The notes: generated by a model not told the origin, from the letters alone. Positions 1 to 15,400 are shown, counted from the stretch's first letter. The stretch: 64,000 bases of DNA from Dama dama (GCF_033118175.1 NC_083698.1:46541501-46605500); one strand, 5' to 3'. Translations and numbers: made by a program.

Positions 1-194
1 GTGATTTTGGGGGTGGATTTGTGGAGGATATGACCCAAACAGAGGAGTGATACTGGCCTATAGACATAACAGAAATTAGCATCTCCATGGAGATGGTCAG
101 TGAGCTTATAAGTGCATCTTTACAGCGAAAATAGCCTTCTTTGTTAAAGGAATTCATGAATACTAAATCAGGAAAAATATACTCAATATATATT
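1..194. other. Sequence downstream of LAMB1
   Basis: No coding or RNA feature seen. From human synteny I would expect the 3' end of DLD just outside the window. Confidence 0.4.
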
Positions 195-212
195 TATATA
201 AAAGCTTTGTAT

Positions 213-218
213 TTTATT
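213..218 (-). terminator. Candidate poly(A) signal AATAAA (distal)
   Basis: A canonical hexamer on the minus strand, about 141 nt after the stop codon. Confidence 0.55.
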
Positions 219-265
219 TAAGTCCATACAAAATGTGGCGATTAAAAACATTAAATAGGTTGAGT

Positions 266-271
266 TTTATT
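266..271 (-). terminator. Candidate poly(A) signal AATAAA (proximal)
   Basis: A canonical hexamer on the minus strand, about 88 nt after the stop codon. It could give a shorter 3' UTR. Confidence 0.4.
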
Positions 272-358
272 TTGAAGATCATTAAGTCAGTTTTTAAAAG
301 GTAATGATTTTGCTTTGGTCACCTCTGCCATCTTTTACTTACAGCTCCCCCTCCTTTG

Positions 359-495
359 TTACAAGCAGGTACTATAAACAGCAACTTTCTGGCTTATATC
401 CTTTAGGAGTGAACGAACTTCTCCTTCCAGTCTTATTAATTCTTGAGCTTTATCTTCTAAATATTTTTGATTGTCCTCATATTTTCTTTCTAAAT
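359..495 (-). CDS. LAMB1: LAMB1 last coding exon w29: C-terminus
   Basis: Residues about 1742-1786, reading DLERKYEDNQKYLEDKAQEL and ending DISQKVAVYSTCL, then TAA (359-361). This C-terminal coiled-coil segment drives assembly with alpha and gamma chains. Its penultimate Cys forms the interchain disulfide with gamma. The acceptor is ctcccacag. The intron to w28 is only 166 nt. Confidence 0.97.
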
Positions 496-3400
496 CTGTG
501 GGAGATAAAAATAAAAGGTCTGAGCAGTTATACTATGATGATCTCAAAATCAAAGATGGATCGTCTTTTATTATAAGGCTCTAAGTGCTTGAGACAGGTG
601 AATGGTACTTTACCTTTTAAATAAACTCTAAGAAAATAACAAGTTTAAAAAAAAAATCTACCTTTCAGGAGTTGCAGTTTGCTGTTTGCTTGAGCCAAAA
701 GTGTTTTTGCTTCATTTTGTAGCATTTCTGCTTTCCTTCTGGCATCTGCTGACTCTTCGGTTTTCTTGGCAATTAAATTTTCTACTTTCTTGTACTTTTC
801 ATCAAGTTCATTGTGCAGAGTCTGCAGTTCCGCATTTGGGTAGAAAAAGGTAATAGTGTTGGTGTCAGTGACATAATTGTGGCAGCCTTAGATCACGTGG
901 TGCTGACTTGCACAGCTAGCATTCTGAATTAAAGGCCATCACCACAGGCACTCAGGTGTCAGGCTACACAATAGTAAGTGACTGAAAACATTAACTTGAA
1001 ATGGTATAGTTAGATATAACACTGACATAACTTTTATTTTTGTGTATTTTTCAGTTATTATTGGAGTCGTTGCTTTACAGTGTAGTTTCTACACGTACAA
1101 CAGTGGATTGCCTGTGTATGTGTGTATCCCCTGGTTTTGGGGTTCTTTTCCATTTAGGTCATCACAGAGCACTGGCTAGAGAGTTCCCTTTGCTAACAGC
1201 AGGTTCTCATTACTTACCTATTTTACACACACAGTATCAGTAGTATATATATGTCATGTCAATCCCAGTCTCCCAAGTCATCTCACCCCCAACTCCCCGT
1301 TCCCCCTTGGTATCCATACGTTTGTTCCCTACATCTGTGTTTCTCTGCTTTGTAAATAAAATTGTCTATATCCATTTTTTCAGATTCCACATCTACCTGT
1401 TAATGTACAACGTTTTTTTTTTTTTTTCTCTGTATTAGTCTCTGGGTCCGTCCATATCTCTACAAATGACCGAGTTTTGTTCCTGACATGATTTTTTAAA
1501 ATGAAAAGATGTCAAAGACATGGTGGAGTTGCTGTAGTTCCCTGGGGGACTGGTTGTTTCTTTGGAGGTGTTGTAGGAGAAATTCATGGAAGGAGAGTTA
1601 GAGAAATAGATTTTTCTCAAAGGTAGGTGTGCCAAGATCCAAATATTTAGACATCAGAAAACAGTGGGAGGAACGTTGACTAATTCAGGGTTGATAGTGA
1701 CTTGATACCAGGAAACCAGAGGGAAAAGGCAGATTTAACAAAAAGGGTAAGATTTTAGTCATTCTTTTTAGGAACACTGTTCAAACAGCAGCTATTTATA
1801 GAAGAATTTCATTGTCAAGGTTTTACTGTTTATTTGTAATCAAGTTTAATATTTATGCAGAATGTCCTGTGAGATGACTGCTTGGCTGATTTATGTTCTT
1901 AGACTTGCAGGAAACTAGCCCACAATGAAAAAGATGTGGCAGTGAACTTACTCTTCCCTTTCCCAAACTCAGGGTATAGGGAAGTTACCTGTATGTAATG
2001 CCTAAATACTACAGTAGCTTCTAGGAAAAGTCTTGATTTCATTCAGTTTATAGCTTCCTACACTATTCATTTAAGAGTTTCAACACTCCCCTGAAAAGTT
2101 TAAAAAGGTTTCTTTAGTGATAAATATTTACTAACACAAATTTAAAAATTAAATGTGTTCCAGTGATAACTTGGCTTCTAGTGAAAAACTGGGGCTTGAG
2201 ACTTTTCTCTGCAAAATATAGTACCTTCCAGTGAGAAGAAAGAGGTGGTTAATTCCAAATGAGCACAGAAGAGGTGAGATATGGTTCTTTACTAGCTGTT
2301 GTCTGTTAGGGATTCTTTAAGCATTTTCTACCCTGCTTTTAAAGATTTCTGAAATAGCCAGGTAATTAACTGTTTGCCATAAAGCTCTTCCTAATTGAAA
2401 TACAAGTTCAATATGCTTTTTAAATTAATTTCATTTTTCTAAACCCTTATCCAAGTTTGGATTTGAGGGCCTACATCTCATGTATGGATATTTTCATATC
2501 CATTCCCATTCTTTTTCATCTTTGTCTCTAAAGACTGCTGTTTGAAAACAGCTCACCCAAGATGTCTCTGATGCATAGCCATGTTAAGGCCATCCCAAGG
2601 AAGGCCTGGAGGAGTGCAGTTGCTCGCTTGTGCACACAGCCGTGCAGGAACAAAGCTTTACTCACCTTCTTAACATCTTCTGCGCTCTGTTTCACAGTGT
2701 ACACTACTTTTTCAATGTATTCTGCCTCCCCAGAATTCTGGGCAGCTTTCCGCTTAAGTTCTTCCACATTCCTCTCTAGCTCGCTGATGCGCTGGGAGGC
2801 ATTGAACAAAATTTCCTCAGAAGCTGCTGTTTCAGACTCTATCTGAAAGTATATAATGGGTTATATTCAGCAGGCCATTAATTCAAGAAGTGGTAGCAAG
2901 TGCTGTGAATTCAAGTGTAGAGAAAGATTTAAAAGGCTGCTGTGCCATTGCTCTAGAACAACAGAATTACTAAAAGTTTCAAGAAAGCTGACATAAAGTG
3001 CCCAACTTCAAAATAGTCTCTGCTATATCTATTTTATTCTTTCAGTACTTCTGACAGTCTAGGCTGAAATTTATGTAAATTTTTTCTTACTGAACCACTC
3101 CCAGGCAGTTTGATGTGTCAGGAAAGCATTTTAAGGACACCTGCAAACTCTGGCTAAACAGTGTTCACAAGGAAGCTGATGTGAACAAAGGGATAGCCAC
3201 ATAACTTTCTAAATCAGTGTGGGTGGGGAAACCGTAACTTCCAGTCAATTTTAGTTTTTTTCCTGTCAACTGTAAATGTTAAGTTCTAGTAGTGGAGATT
3301 AAAGCACTTTGGGAGCCACCTGCAAAGTTAATTTGAGTGTTTTCAGCTAATTAATGAAGACCTGGAAACCAGGAATGGTAAAACTATGAAAAGTTATTAT

Positions 3401-6400
3401 AGGATTGTGACGTGGCATAGATCTGGGAAAGTTACAACTGGAAGCTGTAAGTACTCAAGAATTATTTAGGGAAAAAGTATCTCATCTGGGCAACTGGGGA
3501 GGGTCCATGTTTGATCTCTATTCAAAGTATAATCAATAAACACTGATTTTTTTTTTTTTTTAAAGCTAGCCAAAGTATGCCTGACCCATGACAGAAGAAC
3601 CAGTTTCACTGAGCACCTAGTTTTTCTTAAAAATGATCTTCAAGGATGGTTCTATTCTGTAGAATAACTCTGAAGAATAATGTCATAACTAATGGATCAG
3701 TATACACATATGCTCAAAGTTGTGACTATTTCAAACCAAATGATTCTTGATCTGAGAGTTCATGCATTAGTTAGAAAACAATTCTTAGGGAGTAGTTATT
3801 CTTAGAAGATAACCCTTAGAGTAAGTAAGTGAATAGTTTGTGTCAAGCTTTCATTAGTATGGTTTAGGGGTTCTCTTTCTTACTGTTTACCTGAAACACT
3901 TCCTACCCTCCAAGGTTTCATCTTTAAATAAATTGCATCATCAAACCAAATATCTCACCTACAATTTGATTAATAGTTTCCATTTTGCTTTTCAAAATAG
4001 TCATTTTTTAAGTCGCTTAAAGTTCATTTACATGTTAACAGCACACTGACAAGATTGAAAAGCCTAGAGATAAAGGGTTAGAACATAGTCTGGTGGGAAA
4101 ATATAATTTTTCTAAACTTGATTAAGTAGCCCGAAGAAAGGGCCTTATATATACTCAAAACTTACAGTGGCTGAGGAACTGTCTGGCTTCATTTTACTGA
4201 GAGGAATGGAATAGAGGAAGATGGGCTTATATTAACTAATGGTAGGGAAAGCAGATTGAAAAACGATCTCCCAGGTTGTTGTCTTGAGAAGGGGGGTTGG
4301 CAGCAAGTAAGCATCTAATTTCAGAGTTTTAAGTTTTTAGACTAGAGCACTAAATCCATGTGAATAATTCTTTTTTTAGTGAACGTCTTTAATATTTGGT
4401 AGGCCCTAAGGGTATTTTGCGTGTAAGTTTCCCATGCATTCTGCATAAACAGATTGTCTATCTGTAAGAGCTCTATTGTTTAGTTGCTAAGTCATGTCTG
4501 ACTCATTTGCAGCCCCATGGACTGTAGCCCGCCAGGCTTTTCTGTCGATGGGATTTTCTAGGCAAGAATACTGGAGTGGGTTGCCATTTCATTCTTCAGA
4601 GGATATTCCTGACCCAGGAATCGAATCCATGTTTCCTGCATTGGTAGGTGGATTCTTTACCAGAGAGCCATCTGGTAAGTAAGAGCTCTATCAGGTTCAT
4701 CTAAAATTAGGTGTTAGAAGCAGATAGTTTGGCTTTCCAGTGGTTTTCAAAACTATAGTAAAGTTTTTGTGAATGATCACCTCATAAATCTAGTCTTAAC
4801 TATGTAGTTGCTTTTGGGCTACAAAAGCTTGCTCTGCCCATCCTGTCTCTCCATCTGGAGATGTTCTAAAACTGAATATTAATTAATTATATGTTTCATA
4901 CTAAATAGAATCTTATTCCTTGAAGGAACTGGAAACTCTTATTTATTATCTTTCTTAAGGCTTCTTGTGGGGATGCAAATGAAAGGGGGTTTAATGTTTG
5001 TTTTCAGGCTCCTTTTTTCCCCTAGAAAACAAGACTTTTAGCATCTGTACTGAGTGAGTAGTTCATATTTATTAAAGGACTCCTTTGATGTTCAGCTGTA
5101 AGAATTTTCATAGGTAACTGTCAGATGCGCTTCTTTTCTGACAAGTGTATGTGTAAGTGTGTTTTCTCCCATACACAACAGTGACTGGCAGTCTCTTACC
5201 GAAGTGAGCAGGTTCTGGGTTCCCTGGATGTCTTCGTCTGCTTGTTTAATTGCCTTCTCTGCTGCAATCTGGGCCTTTTCTGCTTCTTCCAGGGCTTCCC
5301 TTACCATGTCTGCAGTGACTTTAACATCTGTTGCACTTTTGCTGAGTAAAAAGAACAAGGTGATATATTATTGATACATGTGAACAAGAAAAAAGTACTT
5401 GGTCTTCTTTTAAAGACCAGCTTGGCTGAAGTGATGCAGAGAGACTCCCACCGGTCACTCAGTGAGAAATGTCACTGATGAAAGAAAAGACTTTACTCCA
5501 TGCTAGATACACAAAATGAGCTCCGCTAACTGGCATATAATACTGTGTTCAGATACCTGGCTTTTTGAGCTTCTTCTAACAACATCTCAGCTCTGGCAAT
5601 GTCAGCTGCACTTTGCTGTAGAATAACCTCTACTTGAGAAAGGCTTTCAACTCGTTCACGAATATCTTCTGTCAAGTTCTGTAACTGCTGTGGCGTGCTA
5701 GGCATTTCCATTTTCAAGACTTCATTAGCAACTGCTTCGATGCTGTCTAGATCAGCACTATCTTCTGTTAAAAGTAAAAAGCAAAGATGGTTCACTCTTT
5801 CAACCATATTGGTCATCTACTACTGTGTGTTCAGCCTGGTGGGGTTATACCAAGCAAAGGTACTTCCTATTTAAGGGTTTTTAATTTGTGTTGGGGAGAT
5901 AAGACCTACACACAGGAAAAGTAATGCAGACAACACATACTACTGGAGTTGGTGACAAGCTGGGGTTGTCAGGGAAGACTCTGGAGGGTGTTGAAGGATG
6001 AGGGGTTTGAGAGAAGAAAGAACATCTCTAGATGGAGAGACAGGATGGGCAGAACATGTTATGTGGAAGTTGAGTGAAGTGAACAGTTTCAGGTTGTAGA
6101 AAACTCTACAGGCAAAGGTAAAAAGCTGGAACTTGATCCTAAAAGGCAAAACTTTGAGTTGAAAGACCTCTGCTGTAAATGCAGATGTAAGTGTTGAAAT
6201 CACTAATAAATTATCTGGATTCAGGAAATCAGAGAATCCAGTCAGAGAAGCAAGAGTCAATACAGTTGTCTTCAAGGAGTTTCAAATGTCAAGTGTGAAA
6301 AGAGATGAAAAAATACCAGAGTTTAAATTCCAATTATGTCAATGATTTTTAATCTTTTTTTTTTTTAAACTGAAAGACTATTAAAATTATAAAGCCCAGG

Positions 6401-9400
6401 GAAATACATGATTGAATGATGACCATCACAGAATATTCCGTAAGATATTCTTAGCAAATACTGTTGGCTCCTTACTTATTAAGGTATTCTCCCTTTTTCC
6501 TTACTAACAGAATACTGATTTTGTTCAGGTACCAACCTGTAAGTTAAGATAAGCTTATCAGCTCAGAGTTAAATACTGATTAGCCTGCCAATTAAAGTAA
6601 TCCCATTACTGTATGGAATTACTGTATCAGTGACATCTATACATGGTACTCATTTCTGGCCAATGAGATTTATGGAAATGACTTTTCAAAGACTTCTGGG
6701 AAAGATTTCTTCTATTTAAAAATTATACAATAAAGAAATAGGTGGTCTCTTTTTCCATTAGCTATTATTGTGTCTGTGGAGCGTTGGCAGCCACCTTGTG
6801 AGGAGGAGGAACGGGGCTGAGAAGAGTTGATAATGCTTAACTAAAATGACAGAGCAGAAAGATGAGAAATGCATGGATTCCAGAATCATGGCGCTACTAC
6901 TGAACTTATGTATTATAAAAGACCTCTCTGTTTTGATTACATCCATTTCAGTTGAGAGTTTTAACTTGCGACCACAGCCATCCTCACTGATGGAACTCAA
7001 ACTGTGACCAGCAACATTTATAAGCTGGACCACAAATCCTGGAGATTTTCTATTTCTGTACAGAATGCTTAAGGTATAGAGCTATCTAACCATAAATAAA
7101 ATATCCTGAAAACAATAGGATTACAAAGCTTTGGGGACAATGCCAAAAAAAAATCCTTGTAGTTGAGGTTCTAATGACATTACATGTATTCTCTAACACA
7201 AGTTCCAAATTCAAATCTCATAGTACATGTTTGACTTCTTGACTTACTACTTGGGTATCACATCAAGTATGTCTTATATCTGCATAAATTAGAGATTATT
7301 TACATACAGGTACATAAATATTAAGAAATGAAAATATTTCTTAATATGGAAATACTTTAAAATTTGGAAATATTTATTCCCTGCAAGAAGCTGATTTTAT
7401 CAAAATTGCAGATTTGAATAATGGCCTCTCCAACACTCTTAGAAAGTTGTTTTATATTCCAAGATAGGAAGAAATGTCTAAAAGTAAAACGAAAAAATTC
7501 CTTACGGGTCAAAAAGTTCCTGATTTGCTTGATCAGATTTCTCAGATCCTCATTGCTCCTGTCCACTTTTTCTTTGGTAGCATTGGTTTTCAACAGAACA
7601 TCTTGAGCATTCTGTTTTGCTTCATCAGCCCTCAGTTTTGCTTCAGAGACCTATATATGGGGAATAAAATACTCATGGAACAATGTCACTAAGATGAGAA
7701 TACTATAAATGGTCCAGAAAATGATGACGAAAAACTAAGTATTTGGAATCATGGATTTTAGAAACGTCTCCCATTCAACTATACTACTTTGTAGACAAAG
7801 TAATCAGTATATCAATTCCTATACAGCGGTCTTACATAGCTAGGGCTAGCATATACAATTTTTTCCTCCAGTTTTTTGACCTTTTAAGATGTTCTTTAGT
7901 CTTTTTCTCAGGTACCAACATACATACTTTCGTTAACATGAAGTTAATACTTCATGTCACTTCAGAAGAATAAAGGCTCAATTGAAATAAAAGCTGGATG
8001 TATTCATAACCCTGGACCCATGGTTATTAACATGGATATTTCAAATTATCATAATGAGAAATAAGCAAATTCTTAGCCCACCTAGGAATAAAACCTCATC
8101 TCCCTGATCTCACAACTTTTGCCTTTTCTTATTAGTCAACATTTGAGACTGATTTCTCCTTTTCAGGTCCTCCATAACTGAAAGCAAACAAAAATAGGCC
8201 ATCCACTGAATTACCATCTTGGAGAGCTGTTCCACCTCAGCCAGGGCACTCAGGACATCTCGGTCAAAGTCCATGGCTTTCTGCCAGGCGCTGTGTGCAA
8301 CAGTGACCAGCCCACCACAGCCAGGCCCGCCACACTTCTTTTCTCCTCCGTCAGTTCTGCAGTTTGGGCCGCCACATTCAGTCTCGGAACAGGAGGCCCC
8401 CGGAGGCGTTCCACACGTCTGCAGCAAAGCCAAGACACAAGCACAGGGTGCAGAGTGAGTCCGAGGTAGCCAACAGCTGTGCAGGGCCTGGGTGGCCCAA
8501 GAGAGTGTGTAGGTGGTCCTCGGCAAGGGTGCTTGGGAAAGTGTTTTAGGATCGAGAGGAACAAACAGCTTAGGGATGAGCCAGCTTGCTTCCTTCCAAG
8601 GAAACAGTGACTTAACCCTGCATCAGTGCTGTCAGGATCATCTGCCCTAATACCATACTTAGGGGCTTTGCTCCATCAAGCTGAAGTCTGCTGATATGAA
8701 AGCCAAAGAATCCATCCCCTTTCTCCTAACTGGTTGAATTTACTAAAAGAAAAAATGGTATCGAGAACCTTCTTTAGACCCAGCAGCCTGTTAACTGTTC
8801 TGGTAAAAAAGGTGATATAAAAGACCCATAATCAGGCCTTTCAGTAACTTTACGTCTAGTTAGAAACATAACTCTAGGGAAAACAGCCAAAAATAGGTCA
8901 GATCAAGTAAGGAAAGCAGATGGAGATTACTGAGGATTGTAGCTGGGGAAGGAGAGTGGGTTGGTGGGATTTTTAGCAGGAGAAGTAGGGAACATTCCAC
9001 ATGGGAGAGGAAGAGAGAAAATAAAGGTGGGTATAATTTTGCCAAATAACCCCCAAAGCCCCTGCCAGACTCCTCCTTTCTCACCTGCCAGAAGCTTCCA
9101 AAGTCTTGGTTGTAGAATATATATGGCAAATTGATAAATTACAGGTTTACTATATGACGGAAAAGGCTGAGTAGGAAGACAAACTGTGTTTAGAGCTGTT
9201 TTCTGGAAAAGGCTCATGTTGAAAAGAGGGGAAAGCTATACTACAGTGAAAAATAGTTAACAGAATGCTCCCAAACAAAGCAAGTACTTCTTTTAAGAAG
9301 TAAAAGAGTAGTTTTTTCAAAATATAGTCTACTCTCTAACTAAATAGTTTTGTGATAATTATCCTATTATCTCTTAAAATAATACTCTCATGTATCTGGT

Positions 9401-12400
9401 TTATAGCACATAAAATTTTTCAGAAAATAAAGTTTATTCTGCATGCTATACAAGAACACAAGCCTTAATCAAGAAGGCTTAAGACCTCGGGGATACTTCC
9501 TAAAAACATTCTAACACCCTAGAAGATCTGTTTTATTTCATCAGCCTGGCAGGCCTGGAAAAAAACATCATCAGTCTAACTAAATATACACAAAGACAGA
9601 ACCGAAGGTCCTTGAAAAACACAAAGGAACAAAAATCTTCGTACACAAAAAGTGGTGGTGTAGAACCTAAAAAGGGAGTTTTCACAAGATTATTAACAAG
9701 CACATACAATGAGAGATGGGGAAGAAGGTGGCAAGTTTCTTGGCCACTCATCTGATGGAAAGCAGGCACAGGGCAGGGCTCCCGTTCTTAATAGCCAGAG
9801 GAACCTGCCCGCAGGCCACCTAGTCCCAAGATGCACCCTGCTGCAAAGCAGACATCCTCTAGCATCCTTAGCTGCTTTTCCTTTCAGTTTGGAGAAATTT
9901 GTGATGACTAGTTTTAGTTAGAAAAACTAAACAACACCCTATATAAACAACACCCTGCAGCTTCTCTCAGATGAGTATTCTTCTATGAAAAATAATAAGG
10001 GAGCAAGAGGAAGAAAAACTTAGTTTGGATTTTTTTTTTTTTTTTGGCTTTCTGCCTGATTTCCATTAAAATCACTACTCAGTTTCATTTGACTCCAGAG
10101 TTATTTTTTAAAAGCTTCTGGGAAATGAATTTACTTTCTATGCTGGTCTCAGGTTAATCTTAACTAGGTAAAGTTACTAGGACAAAGGAACATTTTAATG
10201 AATACCTATCTATGAAAAAAACTCTAGCTCCCCCCCCTTTTTTTTTTAAGGAAGTCTCTCCAAGAATGATTCTGAATTGCTTCACTGGGATGCAATTTGC
10301 ATTTCAAGTCAGAACAAAGTTAAAAAAAAAAATGTCCACAGTATAAAAAGAATCCCATTTAGATAAGAAGTGAGTCAATTCAGCAGCATGGGAGAGTAGT
10401 CCTGATTCTTTGGTTGTATCCCAGAGAAACTGCTGCGAGAGAGGAAGGTGGAAACTCACATGCTGCTGTTTTTAATCTGGCTTGGTCACGGATACCCCAG
10501 ACTGGGCCAGAGACCGGTTTCCCTCCTGCTGACTCATCTGCAAAGTGGACAGTGTTAAAGACAAAGCAGGGTATTTTTTCTCTTGTAGCATGGCAGCCTG
10601 CGGGCCAAACTCTCAAACCTTACCATTTCGGCAGCAGCTGAAAGGTCAAGACTCTGTAGTTTGCCTGCCAGTTCATCCAGAAGGCGGGCCTGCTCCTCCT
10701 GTTTCTCTCTGAACTGCGACTCTTGCTCCAACATCAAATCTTCCACCCTCTCTCTAGTGAGGGCCGACTGCTCCACCGTGCCGTTGGCATTTGTGGTGGA
10801 AGCATTCACATGTTCCTCGGCCTCTAGAGACATCTGGAAATACTTGGTAATGCTGTCCAAGGCGCCTAGAGCATGAGATCAAATTGCCCACAGTTAATCC
10901 CCTTGTACCCAATCTCCCTAAATTGACCATATGGTTTTGTCTTCAAATTCAAATTCAAAGCTTAAAGAAATACAACTTTCTTCTCATGATCAATGAATAT
11001 ACTTTGTTCCATTGGCACCTAACTGTGGCTCTGGAGGATGCCAAACATCTGGATTAAAAAATTAAGTCAATCATGAAGATTTTGATCCTACACAGGCAAG
11101 CATCCAGTTCTTTCTAAATAGCTGGTGTGAGGCAACTTGTAGATTACATGTCCAGATGAGTTTTCCCTTTTCTCATTTAACTATTTATATCCACTCAAAT
11201 GGCTAATGTTTATACATAAAACAGCCTGACATGTTTTGGCTTTAAGGAACTAGCTAAAAAAAAAAAAAAAAAAAGCAATCATGCATAAAACAGGATGCAT
11301 AGAGTGATCTGACATATTTTTACTTTCTTTTGCTTTGGGGGGAGAGGGTCCTATATAATATGTCCTATGATATCAATAAGTGGCTTGCAAATGTGATTTC
11401 CTGGTCACATAACATTCTTGAATATAAAACAATTTGCAGAAGTATCAACTTGATTTCTTAACTTTTTATAAGAGCCCCTTTTCAAGTCACACCAAGGAGG
11501 TAAACCACTAAATGGGAAAAAAAAAAAAAAAAAAAGAGGAAATCGATGCCATTCTAACACAAAGACCACTGCCCACTCCATGCAATCCCTTCTGTGCCCC
11601 ACATCCCACATTGATAAAATGAAGACTTTAATCCTCTTTTGTGCCAGAGACTCAATGAGGAAAAGCTTTAAAATTATTACAAAGCACTTACTTTTCTTCT
11701 GAAAGTGCTCCATTAAAAGATTAGACAGATAGAAAAATCCATTGTCCAGGATTAAGTATTTGCATTAAAAAAAGGCTCACCCCGAATATCTGAATTTTTG
11801 ATAAATTCCAACTGTTCAGCAAGCTCTTTCACTGTGTTATCTAGACTTTCTGCTTCTGCCTGTAGAGCATCTAACTGGCTGGCTGTGCTGTTATTTTGCA
11901 TAGCTGTGTCAGACAGATCCACTTCTACTCGTGCCATCTTTTCTGTGACATCTTTAGTTAGTTTCCTGTGAAGAGAAGGGTAAATGAACTTGAGGGCAAG
12001 AAACTAAAGGGAAAACGTGAAGTCTCATCTTTACATTTTCCACTAATACTGTATCCATTACTCTCTAATTTCAAACCGATTCAGTAGTTTGTAACAGTTC
12101 ATCTTCAAGTACTGGTTTTAATCTTGTCCTTAAGAAATTATGTTAAAGCTAATGACTTTTCTTTCTTCAATGCTTTGAAGGAAAACACAGCAGTTCCACT
12201 CAGCTGTGTTGTGACAGATGGGCTGTTTGAGGGATCCTGAATATCTGATGTAACATGAGCACATTTCCAGAGCATGCGTCCCACTCTGTAATGTAAGTAG
12301 CTGCAAGCCCACACAATTCCACAAACTCAAAAGACATAAGTGACTCTCGTGTAGAATTATGGCTCCCAGCCACCTGCCAAATATACTCCTATCTGAACCT

Positions 12401-15400
12401 CAGGGATCTCCTTCAAGATGAGACATGCAGAAGGAAAGCCCCGTGGCCACCAGGAAGACAGTGTAAACAAGGCAAAGAAGCTCTTCATACACACCCCCCT
12501 TCAGACAAAGTCCCACCAGAGGAGCCACCTTCCACCAACAAAGCGACCCTTTCATTTTTCCTGAGAAAGAAAGCCACATCACTGAGGATGGAATATGATA
12601 ACCATTTGGTTTGCACAACATTTCATTTGGAATGCAAACCCAGCTGCCTTTGTTCTGTATCTTCCTGTCTCCAAAGCTGTACTTTAGGCATCTGTTTGTA
12701 AATTACTTGCATATACAGTGTGCATGTGTGTACATATCACAGAGAAAGTACAAATCAAGAAGACCTCAGCTCTGGCTATCACCTAATGGAGTGTAATTGT
12801 CTTCTCAGGGATATAATCATATAAAAAACTGGGAAAATGTAGAGATGCTGAAAGGTTGGGGGGCGATCCGAAAAATGATATTTAAGGCTGAGATAATACC
12901 ATGACCCAACTCAAAAGAAAAGTGCTTAAAAGGATTTGTGGGTTAAATTACATTTTGTAAACCCGAGGACTTTTTTTCCTGACCTGAGGCTAGTTTCTTT
13001 TTTTCCAGTGCTTTGCTTTTATTAATCTGTTGATTCCCAGAAGGCTTTCACTTCTCCTCAGGTCTCGTACAATGTTATAATTAAAAAAATCAAGCCTTAC
13101 ATTGTAGATTTTTAAATAATGCCACTCAGGATCCTAAAACATGCATCCTTGGATACTGTGTTGAAAAAGATTAATGAAATTAGTTTTCCTGAGATGATTA
13201 CAAGCTGTGTGACTTAGATGAAGAGTGAAGGTAGAACCAGAGCTGTTGGAGGAATGTAATCGCTCTTCTGGCAGGCTCCCGAAGGATACCAGAGTTGTTT
13301 GTTCTCCCTTACGGTGCATGACACCAAGGCCAAGAAATCATTTCTTAAGTGGGGTTGCACTCAGACCAGGGCCTTTTAAGGCTTGTTATCGCTAAATGTA
13401 AGAAGGCTGAGCTGTACTGTGGTCTTTTTTTAATGAGGTAAAATTCCTCATTAAATGCATTATCACCTCACATCAGACATCTCCTAACACCCTGATCAAC
13501 CACATGATCTTGGGCACAAGATCTGAGGCTTGCAGTCAAGGGACCAGTTACTTTAAATCTAGAAGTTGTAGGAAGGACCTCCTACAAGGCATTTTAGCTA
13601 ATGTCAGCTGTTAGCTTCCTGCTTCTCATACACAGTGTGGAGGTGAATGAAAAGTCCATCTGACTTTTTAGAGATGCTGATTAAAGTCCCATCACACAAA
13701 AATGCTCCTGTAGTTCTGGCATGACGTACTATTGCCTGAATGTAAAGGATTTAGCCATGAAACAACCCCCTTGCTCCTGCCAAATGGGAAGTCTATAATA
13801 AAAACCCATAGCATTTGGAGAAGCACAAATGCTCCATATCCTTTCCTGTTTTGTCCTTTAGCCTAGATGTTTTTTGCTGTTTTGGGGGTCCTTCTGGCAA
13901 AGGGAGTTGGAATGTTTGAGAACAGGAAAGATAACTGGGAGAAATGGGAGAAAAATCATCTCATTTCAGCATCACTCAGCTCAATTCTCTCTGCTTTCAC
14001 TGGAAAAATACACACTCTCCAATCAGAGATATGATTACCCAGAGAAGGACTAAGAAGAGGAATTTTCATCATAGGGAATCTGCTAAAATTGGATGAATGA
14101 AGCATAGCTCTAGTGGACCAACAGCTGAGCAGTAGAAATAACCTAGAAATAGGAGTCTTACTTGTGGTAATGGAATTTCCCTGGAAGTAGCAAAACATAT
14201 GACAACAACTTATAATGTTTTCTGCAATTACATTACCATGTCATAGATCAATCCTTTTGTTACTCTGTAAGGGAAAACTAAAGAGTATCCTCCCCTCCGC
14301 CTTGAAGAAAGGAGGCTTGGAAGTGTGTGAGTCATTTTAGTTCACGAGCCTAGCAAGTAACCCAGCTGTGACTCTTATGGATCCTTTGTCTCTGGATCCA
14401 GAGACATTCTATTGCCCAAAAGTTATTGTTTGCAGAGAAAAGTGCTGAATATAATGTGCACACATTCTGCACTGCAGTCTCTGCAACTCTGGGCCCAGTG
14501 ATGCGCCAACATCCACTTGCCCCCAAGCCCAGAGCAGTGACTGCCAGAAAATGAATGCCCAGCATCTATTTTCACTCACAGCACTGACCACCCCTCCTGA
14601 TGGAAGCACCGCGCCGTTGATTCATCAAGTTGAAACATCGTGAGCTGTTACTCTGGCTTATCAACTACTTACTCTGCTTCCTCAAAGAGATTCCCGATGT
14701 TCTTCAGGGGTTCGGCAGCTGGGCTCTGGGCCAGGATGTCTCTGATCTCGTTGACTTTCTTCTCCACCGAGTCCACAGTCTCCCGGTATGGCCCAATCAC
14801 ACCACTGATCTTCAAGGCCTTGGCTTTCTCCAGGAACTTCTGGGTCCTGTTGGTCAACTCAGCGATGATCACGTCCCAAAGAGCAAAGCACTGGTGGCAG
14901 GGTGTGCAGTCGGGGAAGACGCCCGAGTAGCCCCGGGTGCACTTGTCACAGCGTGGACCCTCCACACCCTCCACACACACACACTGGCCAGTGGACTGGT
15001 CACACTGCGGTGTCTCGATGCCCCTGGGGTCGCAGTCACAGGCTAGAAGGGAGACAGCAATGCTGGCTGAGCCACTAGAGCCCAAACAGCCACTAGGCAG
15101 TTAGAGCCCTCAGCCACTGTTACAATAGGAAGGTCTGTAAATGGCCAGTTTACCAGTGACCCTCACAGAGACTGCAGCCGGTTCCCCACAACACACGGTA
15201 CCTCAACCCTGGCTCACCGCTGCTTAACAATCTTAGTGATAATAAATGTTTCTTTAAGTGGACACCATTGTGCATCATTGTACCTGCCTCTGTACAAATG
15301 GTTTACATGCATCATCTCACTTAATCCTCACAATAACCCTATGGGATCCAAGTGTTACAATCAGCAGTTTTATAGATGTGAAAACGTGACTGCCAAGTCT

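Larger units (their letters stand above)
195..358 (-). other. LAMB1: LAMB1 3' untranslated region (approximate end)
   Basis: The sequence after the TAA on the minus strand is AT-rich and non-coding. Two AATAAA hexamers occur, at 266-271 and 213-218. The second, followed within 10-20 nt by a T/A-rich stretch, is the likelier last signal, putting cleavage near 190-200. The exact end cannot be read from sequence alone. Confidence 0.6.

Noticed and set aside
2562..2846. Plus-strand 94-residue frame over w27
   Set aside because: It is a shadow of the LAMB1 exon on the opposite strand and has no domain.
8110..8214. Extension of exon w23 into MVIQWMAYF
   Set aside because: The in-frame read-through passes a good donor, ATG|GTAATT, and the next exon (w24) continues the known laminin sequence.
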